Positions 58,851 to 64,000 of a stretch of DNA of 64,000 bases are shown in pieces. The notes under the pieces are model-generated. The model searched no databases, was not told the DNA's origin, and saw nothing but the letters and a program-made list of their open reading frames with translations. Positions within the stretch are counted from its first letter, which is position 1, and each line of letters begins with the position of its first letter. A program made the position numbers and the translations under genes. Source of the stretch: CALCNS01 sp937897315 (GTDB taxonomy: Bacteria > Bacillota > JAAYKD01); assembly GCA_036744005.1 (NCBI GenBank), contig DAINOJ010000005.1, positions 62,001 to 126,000 on the forward strand. The letters are read 5' to 3'.

Positions 58851-58896
58851 GAAGATGCCTAAGGGCTTAATTCATATGAAACGAGGGAAAGCAACC

Positions 58897-60084
58897 ATGA
58901 AGAAATGGATTAAGAACAATGTCTCCTGGGTAGGAAAAGTCGACTGGGAACTACGCAAATTCCACGGGGAAGAGCTTTCCACCCATAGAGGTTCCAGCTA
59001 CAACTCTTATTTAATTCAAGAAGAAAAAACCGTACTCATCGACACCGTTTGGCTCCCCTTTGCTGAGGAGTTTGTGGAGAACCTTGCTTCCGAAATTGAT
59101 CTCAACAAAATTGATTACATTGTTGCCAACCATGGAGAAGTCGATCATAGCGGTGCTTTACCGGCTTTGATGAAACGAATTCCAAATGTACCCATTTACT
59201 GTACCGCCAACGGTGCAAAGTCCTTAAAGGGTCAATATCACCAAGATTGGAATTTCCGCGTCGTGAAAACAGGTGATAGCATCGACATCGGCAATGGTAA
59301 ATCCTTAGTTTTTGTGGAAATGACCATGTTGCATTGGCCCGATTCCATGGCCACTTATATGACCGGCGACAACATATTATTTAGCAATGATGCTTTTGGA
59401 CAACATTACGCTAGTGAACGTTTGTTCAACGATTTGGTAGATCCTTGCGAGCTCTGGTATGAAGCCATGAAATATTACGCCAATATCATTACTCCATTTG
59501 CACCGATTCTTCGCAAGAAATTAGCAGAAATCATTGCTTTAAATCTTCCCATCGACATTATAGCCACCAGCCATGGTATTATTTGGCGTGACAATCCCAT
59601 GCAAATTGTGGAAGCCTACAGCAAGTGGGCAAATGATTACCAAGAAAATCAAATCACAGTAATCTATGACACCATGTGGAACGGCACCAAAGCCCTAGCC
59701 GAAAAAATCAGCGAGGGAATCCAGGCAGCCGACCCCAATGTTGTGGTGAAAACCTTCAACTTAGCTCGAGTAGATGACAATGACCTCATTGTGGAAGTAT
59801 TTAAATCCAAGAGTGTTGCTATGGGCTCTCCCACCGTTGGTGGACATATGCTACATTCCTTAGCAGGGTTTATCCACTTTGTTCAAGAACTGAAGTTCAA
59901 AAACAAAAAAGCGGCTGGATTCGGTTGCTATGGTTGGAGTGGAGAAGCACCCAAGAAAATTAACGAAGAGTTAGCCAAAGGCGGTTTCGAAATCATAGGC
60001 GAACCCTTCCGCAACTCCTGGAACCCCGATGCAGTTCAACTGCAAAAGGCCTTTGAATTCGGACAGCAGATAGCCAAAGCATAA
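58897..60084 (+). CDS. Flavodiiron protein (FprA-type)
   Basis: A 395-residue A-type flavodiiron protein. The MBL-like domain has diiron ligands in NHGEVDHSGALP (HxExDH), LHWPDSMATYM and NDAFGQHYA with a further His in ATSHGIIW; the C-terminal flavodoxin domain begins ITVIYDTMWNGTKALAE and has GSPTVGGHML and GCYGWSGEA. It reduces oxygen to water or nitric oxide to nitrous oxide, protecting an anaerobe. ATG 58897 is chosen behind GAGGGAAAG; the longer frame adds 25 residues that are not part of the fold. Single gene with terminator. Confidence 0.95.
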   Translation: MKKWIKNNVSWVGKVDWELRKFHGEELSTHRGSSYNSYLIQEEKTVLIDTVWLPFAEEFVENLASEIDLNKIDYIVANHGEVDHSGALPALMKRIPNVPIYCTANGAKSLKGQYHQDWNFRVVKTGDSIDIGNGKSLVFVEMTMLHWPDSMATYMTGDNILFSNDAFGQHYASERLFNDLVDPCELWYEAMKYYANIITPFAPILRKKLAEIIALNLPIDIIATSHGIIWRDNPMQIVEAYSKWANDYQENQITVIYDTMWNGTKALAEKISEGIQAADPNVVVKTFNLARVDDNDLIVEVFKSKSVAMGSPTVGGHMLHSLAGFIHFVQELKFKNKKAAGFGCYGWSGEAPKKINEELAKGGFEIIGEPFRNSWNPDAVQLQKAFEFGQQIAKA

Positions 60085-60098
60085 CCCTTTTGCAGCAT

Positions 60099-60130
60099 GG
60101 GACAGCTCTTTCTGAGCTGTCCCTTTGTTT
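60099..60130 (+). terminator. Intrinsic terminator
   Basis: GGGACAGCTC (60099-60108) and GAGCTGTCCC (60114-60123), then TTTGTTT. Confidence 0.88.
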
Positions 60131-60200
60131 ATATTTGCTAGCCTTTCCTTAGAATTCAACAAGATTTTACCTCTATTTTTCATCCTTGCATTGCTTTTCA

Positions 60201-60229
60201 TTGATAAAGCAATGTAAAAGTCGTATAAT
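60201..60229 (+). promoter_or_regulatory. Predicted promoter of ppx-ppk
   Basis: TTGATA (60201-60206), 17-bp spacer, TATAAT (60224-60229), about 30 bases before the start. Confidence 0.7.
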
Positions 60230-60259
60230 AAGGAAAAGCAACCATATAAGGAGCGCACC

Positions 60260-61300
60260 ATGAATTATTCCATCATCGACTTAGGATCAAACACCGTTCG
60301 TCTATCGGTTTATCGATGCGATGGCCAGAGTTTACAAGTCTTATTTAGCCGAAAGGTCAACTTGGGTTTGGCCGGCTACATACAAGGCGGTATTTTAGCC
60401 GAAATCGGCATACAACGTGCCATTGGTGTGCTGCGCATGTTTCAAGATACTTTAAACAATTTGAATTTAGAACAGCCGCATGTTCTTGCCACTGCTTCCT
60501 TGCGCAATATTGACAACCGTACGGAAGCACAATCACGTATTGAACAAGCAATTGGACTCCCGATTGACATTCTCAGTGGGGAGGAAGAAGCACGCTTTTC
60601 TTTTCTTGGTACCCGCATGGAACACGCATCGGCAAGCGCTTTGGTGGTCGATATCGGTGGCGGCAGCGCGGAAATCACTCTTAGCAATGGAGAAGAGATT
60701 ATTGAAGCGATCAGTTTGCCTTTAGGGTCCCTAAATCTAATCCCAAAAGAACCCCTTTTAGGAAAGAATCGCATATTGATGACAAAAGCGGAACACAAAC
60801 GTGTAAAGAGTTTAGTGGAAACGGCACTGAAGGATTATCCTAAATTAAGAGGGAAACATGTTCCTACAATGATTGGAGTAGGGGGAACCATTCGTGCCAC
60901 GGGTCGTCTGAACCAAGAGGTATATCAACTTCCTCCCGAAGATCGATCTATTGAATCCACCCATATTAAGGAAATGACTAAGCTTCTTATCGATGACGAA
61001 ACCGTTGGACTGGATTTGATCTTGCGCACGGCTCCGGATCGGGTAAAGACGTTACTGTATGGTATGACCATTTTGCAGACCCTTGTTAAACATTTTCGTT
61101 GTGAGAAGGTTTTAGTAAGCCGCTTTGGCGTGAGAGAGGGCTACCTCTTAGAGCGATTACTGGTATGCAAAAGTGGCGACCCGTTACCCAAGTGGTCTGT
61201 TACAATGAGTGAGTCCGATTGGGAACGATACCCAGAACTCGATGCGGAACTGCAGGAAACCGGAAAGGATGGTCCCAAACCACCTTTAAGTAACGAATAA
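60260..61300 (+). CDS. ppx: Exopolyphosphatase / GppA family phosphatase
   Basis: A 346-residue ASKHA-fold phosphatase. Motifs IIDLGSNTVRLSVY at the N-terminus, VLATASLRNIDNR, ILSGEEEARFSFLG near 113, VVDIGGGSAEITL near 130 and GVGGTIRATGRL near 208 define the Ppx/GppA family. It removes terminal phosphate from polyphosphate or cleaves pppGpp. Being shorter than the 500-residue E. coli Ppx, it lacks the C-terminal HD-like region. The ppk gene follows after 12 bases, so polyphosphate is the likely substrate. Confidence 0.92.
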   Translation: MNYSIIDLGSNTVRLSVYRCDGQSLQVLFSRKVNLGLAGYIQGGILAEIGIQRAIGVLRMFQDTLNNLNLEQPHVLATASLRNIDNRTEAQSRIEQAIGLPIDILSGEEEARFSFLGTRMEHASASALVVDIGGGSAEITLSNGEEIIEAISLPLGSLNLIPKEPLLGKNRILMTKAEHKRVKSLVETALKDYPKLRGKHVPTMIGVGGTIRATGRLNQEVYQLPPEDRSIESTHIKEMTKLLIDDETVGLDLILRTAPDRVKTLLYGMTILQTLVKHFRCEKVLVSRFGVREGYLLERLLVCKSGDPLPKWSVTMSESDWERYPELDAELQETGKDGPKPPLSNE

Positions 61301-61312
61301 GGAGTGTTCTCC

Positions 61313-63490
61313 ATGGCACTCGATCCTACAGCCATACCCCTTGATTACTCCTATACGCAAAACCGTGACCTTTCCTGGTTACGGTTTAATCAGCGTGTAC
61401 TGGAAGAAGCTCAAGATTCCACCGTACCGCTCATGGAACGATTGCGCTTTCTGTCCATCTTCTGCTCTAACCTGGATGAGTTCTTCATGATTCGCATGGG
61501 CAGCACCTATGAACTAACGCTGAGTCAACCTGAACACATCGACAATAAGTCGGGATGGACCCCGGCGCAGATTTTTAAGAAGGTGTTTGAGCGAGCTCAT
61601 GGTTTGAACGCACTCATGGAGCAGACGTTTTCAGAACTAGAAACGCTCTTGGCAAAGCAAGGGGTAGTTCGGCTTTATCACAAAAACTGGGCAGATGTCG
61701 ATCGCAAATATGCCAGACATTATTTTCGTTATCAAGTGCTACCGGTTTTGTCTGCTCAAGTCTTGGATTCGAGACATCCCTTCCCACATGTAGCCAGTAA
61801 AGCCTTACATGTGGGGGTAGAACTACGCGAAAAGACAAAAGAAAAAGAAAAAAAGAAAAACCTCTCTCTTTTTGGGTTGATTCCCGTGCCTGATTTTTTA
61901 CCCCAGATTGTATTCTTGCCCGGACCTACCCTGAGGTATATTTTACTAGAAGAGATTGTTTTAGAATTTGCCGACGAAATCTATCCGTATCACGAGATCC
62001 TAGATAAATCTATTTTTTGTTTGACGCGAAATGCAGACTTAACCATCGATGAATTCGACTTGGATCCCCGCGAAGATTATCGTGAGCAAATGCGCACCGT
62101 GTTAAAAAAGCGGAGCCGCTTGGCACCCATTTGCATGGAAGTGCAATATGCTACAAAGAGCAGCCCAATGCTATCTTTTTTCTGTAAACAATGGGGTCTG
62201 AAAAACCAACAGGTGTTTTATAAAAAAGCTCCTTTGAATTTTGGCTTTTTATCTTCCCTCATTGACAAAATACCGACTAAGCAAAGAACCATATTGCTAT
62301 ACCCACCCTATACTCCACAATATCCACCGGATTGGCAACCAGATGAAAGCAAGATACGGCAAATCCAAGAGCGAGATCGCCTACTGTATTTTCCATATGA
62401 CAGCATCGAACCTTTTTTGCAGCTCATCAAAGAAGCTTCTGAAGACCCAGAAGTCCTCTCCATAAAAATTGCCATTTATCGCTTAGCCAATCGATCTCGC
62501 TTGGTAGAGTATTTACTCACAGCCGTGGAAAACGGCAAAGAAGTACTGGTCCTCGTGGAATTACGTGCACGTTTCGATGAAGCCAATAATATTAATTGGA
62601 CAGAGATTTTAGAAGAAGGTGGCTGCAAAGTCATCTATGGCTTAGAAAATTATAAAGCGCATGCAAAAATATGCTTAATCACACGTAGAAATAAAGACCG
62701 GGTTCAGTATATCACCCAAATAGGAACCGGTAATTACAACGAAAAAACCGTACACCTTTACACCGATTTATCTCTTTTGACCGCCGATCCTGTTCTCGGA
62801 GAAGATGCTAATCGATTTTTTAGTAATATGAGTATGGGGTATCTCGACGGGCATTATGAATCCTTGTTGGTCGCTCCGAAAGAAATGAAACCGGCTTTGC
62901 TGAAACTCATCGATTGGGAAATCGAGAAAGCTCGACGTGGTGAGGCCGGATTTGTCGGTATCAAAGCTAACTCCTTATCGGAAAGGGAACTACTCGATAA
63001 GTTGAGCGAGGCTTCCCGAGCCGGTGTTCGGGTTCGCCTTATGATACGTGGCATATGCTGCCTTCTACCGCAGGTTCTAGGCGCTACAGAAAATATTGAG
63101 ATTCGTAGTATCGTTGGGCGTTTCTTGGAACACCCACGTATTTATCTGTTTGGCTGTGACGAGAAACGCAGTATTTATATCGGTTCTGCCGACGGCATGA
63201 CCCGAAACTTGGATTATCGGGTTGAGATTCTATGCCCAGTAAAAGATAAGCAGCTGAAACAGCAAATTCACCATTACTGGAACACCATGTGGCAAGACAA
63301 TTGCAAAGCAAGAACGATGTTACCGAACGGGGACATGGTGCCAGTGGAATCAAATCCTGCAGAAGTGTATGATGCACAAAAAATTTTTATGCAAGAAGCC
63401 ATGAGCAAGAAAGATAATACGGACCTTACAAGGCAAAAAATACTAAATGCAGCTAATAAATACTTAAAAAAACTGAAGAAACCCTCTTGA
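61313..63490 (+). CDS. ppk: Polyphosphate kinase 1
   Basis: A 725-residue PPK1. The N-terminal block NRDLSWLRFNQRVLEEAQD, the tunnel-forming SNLDEFFMIRMG, KIAIYRLANRSRL near 385, and the catalytic histidine in NYKAHAKICLITRR near 450 are all present, as is the C-terminal GSADGMTRNLDYRVEILCPV. It builds polyphosphate from ATP reversibly. The length is normal. ATG 61313 follows AAGGAG by seven bases; a GTG at 61304 lies within that site. Cotranscribed with ppx. Confidence 0.95.
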   Translation: MALDPTAIPLDYSYTQNRDLSWLRFNQRVLEEAQDSTVPLMERLRFLSIFCSNLDEFFMIRMGSTYELTLSQPEHIDNKSGWTPAQIFKKVFERAHGLNALMEQTFSELETLLAKQGVVRLYHKNWADVDRKYARHYFRYQVLPVLSAQVLDSRHPFPHVASKALHVGVELREKTKEKEKKKNLSLFGLIPVPDFLPQIVFLPGPTLRYILLEEIVLEFADEIYPYHEILDKSIFCLTRNADLTIDEFDLDPREDYREQMRTVLKKRSRLAPICMEVQYATKSSPMLSFFCKQWGLKNQQVFYKKAPLNFGFLSSLIDKIPTKQRTILLYPPYTPQYPPDWQPDESKIRQIQERDRLLYFPYDSIEPFLQLIKEASEDPEVLSIKIAIYRLANRSRLVEYLLTAVENGKEVLVLVELRARFDEANNINWTEILEEGGCKVIYGLENYKAHAKICLITRRNKDRVQYITQIGTGNYNEKTVHLYTDLSLLTADPVLGEDANRFFSNMSMGYLDGHYESLLVAPKEMKPALLKLIDWEIEKARRGEAGFVGIKANSLSERELLDKLSEASRAGVRVRLMIRGICCLLPQVLGATENIEIRSIVGRFLEHPRIYLFGCDEKRSIYIGSADGMTRNLDYRVEILCPVKDKQLKQQIHHYWNTMWQDNCKARTMLPNGDMVPVESNPAEVYDAQKIFMQEAMSKKDNTDLTRQKILNAANKYLKKLKKPS

Positions 63491-63517
63491 CCCTTACGTT
63501 GCGGAACCGTTTACACT
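63487..63517 (+). promoter_or_regulatory. MerR-type promoter with 19-bp spacer
   Basis: TTGACC (63487-63492) and TACACT (63512-63517) are separated by 19 bp, and the spacer contains CCTTACGTTGCGGAACCG. Long-spacer promoters with such a GC-rich dyad are typical MerR targets, so the next gene probably controls itself. Confidence 0.7.
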
Positions 63518-63541
63518 CTATCTCAGAGAGGAGGGCGTGGC

Positions 63542-64000
63542 ATGATACGAATCGGCGACATTGCAAATCGATATGAAATCTCCCACAGAACGTTACGCTA
63601 CTGGGAAGAAGTCGGTATTCTAGAAAGCCAGCGGAGTGAAAGCGGATATCGCTACTATAACGAAGAGAATATGGCTCGAATTCAACAAATCGTTATTTTG
63701 CGCAATCTGGATTTTCCCATAGCGGAAATAGAAAAGATCTTCTTAACAAGTTCTAGTCACCATACCTTGGATGTATTTAAGAACCATTACACGCGTCTCA
63801 AAGAGGATGCCCGACATGCGCAATTGTTGATTAGGATTCTCGAGAACCTCATCCTGCAGCTTGAGACAACCAAGGATTTCATGACAATGTTATCTGGTTT
63901 AGATGAGCAATTGAAACAGCCGATGACCGCACTGATGCAAGGCCCTCTAAATTCACTCTCTGAAAGGATGATAAACATGTCACAAAAGAACTTAGACCAT
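63542..64000 (+). CDS. MerR family transcriptional regulator (runs off the window)
   Basis: An open frame with GAGAGGAGG before ATG 63542, with 153 codons and no stop before the end. The start IRIGDIANRYEISHRTLRYWEEVGIL with ESGYRYYNEENMARIQ is the standard MerR winged helix. It is followed by a helical dimerisation segment (residues about 80-115), and beyond residue 115 an effector region begins that is cut off. The effector is unknown. It is not the copper-type CueR, as the CueR cysteine loop would be further on. Confidence 0.88.
   Translation, partial: MIRIGDIANRYEISHRTLRYWEEVGILESQRSESGYRYYNEENMARIQQIVILRNLDFPIAEIEKIFLTSSSHHTLDVFKNHYTRLKEDARHAQLLIRILENLILQLETTKDFMTMLSGLDEQLKQPMTALMQGPLNSLSERMINMSQKNLDH

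Noticed and set aside
1..64000. CRISPR arrays, insertion sequences, prophage, tRNA and rRNA genes
   Set aside because: No spaced direct repeats of array type, no transposase or integrase frames, and no cloverleaf or rRNA segments were noticed in reading.

Overview
The window looks like part of the chromosome of an anaerobic, low-to-moderate GC Firmicute of the Clostridia type; genus not assigned. The evidence is strong AGGAGG-type ribosome binding sites, sigma-A promoters with 17-bp spacers, several TTG/GTG starts, a T-box leader, and anaerobe enzymes ([FeFe] hydrogenase, flavodiiron protein, ferredoxin-coupled dehydrogenase). No rRNA, tRNA, CRISPR array, insertion sequence, phage gene or replication origin was seen. 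Genes are dense and almost all intact.

Layout. 1-228: C-terminal end of a BceB-type ABC permease. 296-3629 (minus): five-gene flavin/iron-sulfur amine or amino-acid dehydrogenase complex. 3987-6817: TrkA/TrkH potassium uptake. 6865-9731 (minus): NimA-like flavoprotein and an archaeal-type valyl-tRNA synthetase behind a T-box. 10150-11825: the two halves of a D-glutamate cyclase (DGLUCY-like) as separate genes. 11958-14812: CsoR-controlled copper ATPase with a C-terminal CopZ-like domain, then csoR. 14931-17766: MATE pump, MarR, DegV. 17860-20273: DUF7309/DUF6930-like protein, zinc-ribbon protein, lipoprotein. 20358-21857: TetR, FMN-binding protein, flavodoxin. 21860-24018 (minus): class-III aminotransferase with an unknown Cys-rich protein. 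24144-28610: three more MATE transporters, then an ATPase, a PTS_EIIC_2 membrane protein and a 39-residue membrane peptide. 30708-37463: amidohydrolase, UPF0182 protein, AbrB-family permease, D-aminoacylase. 37703-38458: YitT-family gene broken by one in-frame TGA. 38627-42476: three-gene operon of two unknown proteins and a MutL/GlmL-type ATPase with no mutase nearby. 42514-48333 (minus): DtxR-type regulator and a trimeric [FeFe] hydrogenase whose NuoF-like subunit is fused to a GltD-like NADPH module. 48559-53428: DSD1-type PLP enzyme, uridine kinase, glycerate kinase, TPM and zinc-ribbon membrane proteins. 53545-58705 (minus): ferritin, glutathione peroxidase, phosphatase, YgeY-like M20 hydrolase, MBL-fold protein, ATP-grasp ligase. 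58897-64000: flavodiiron protein, Ppx, Ppk, MerR.

Themes. (1) Electron handling: hydrogenase linked to NAD(H) and probably NADP(H), ferredoxin-type dehydrogenase, flavodoxin, flavodiiron protein. (2) D-amino acids and modified amino acids: D-glutamate cyclase halves, D-aminoacylase, DSD1-type enzyme, amino-acid oxidoreductase. (3) Metal and oxidant defence: CopA/CsoR, DtxR, ferritin, Gpx, FprA. (4) Export: four MATE genes. The most unusual items are the orphan MutL operon, the HndC-GltD fusion, the split DGLUCY pair, the internal CopZ start inside copA, the archaeal-type ValS under T-box control, and the UGA-interrupted YitT gene. Starts were moved inward from the longest open frame where a ribosome binding site and family alignment from memory supported it. 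No database search was run.
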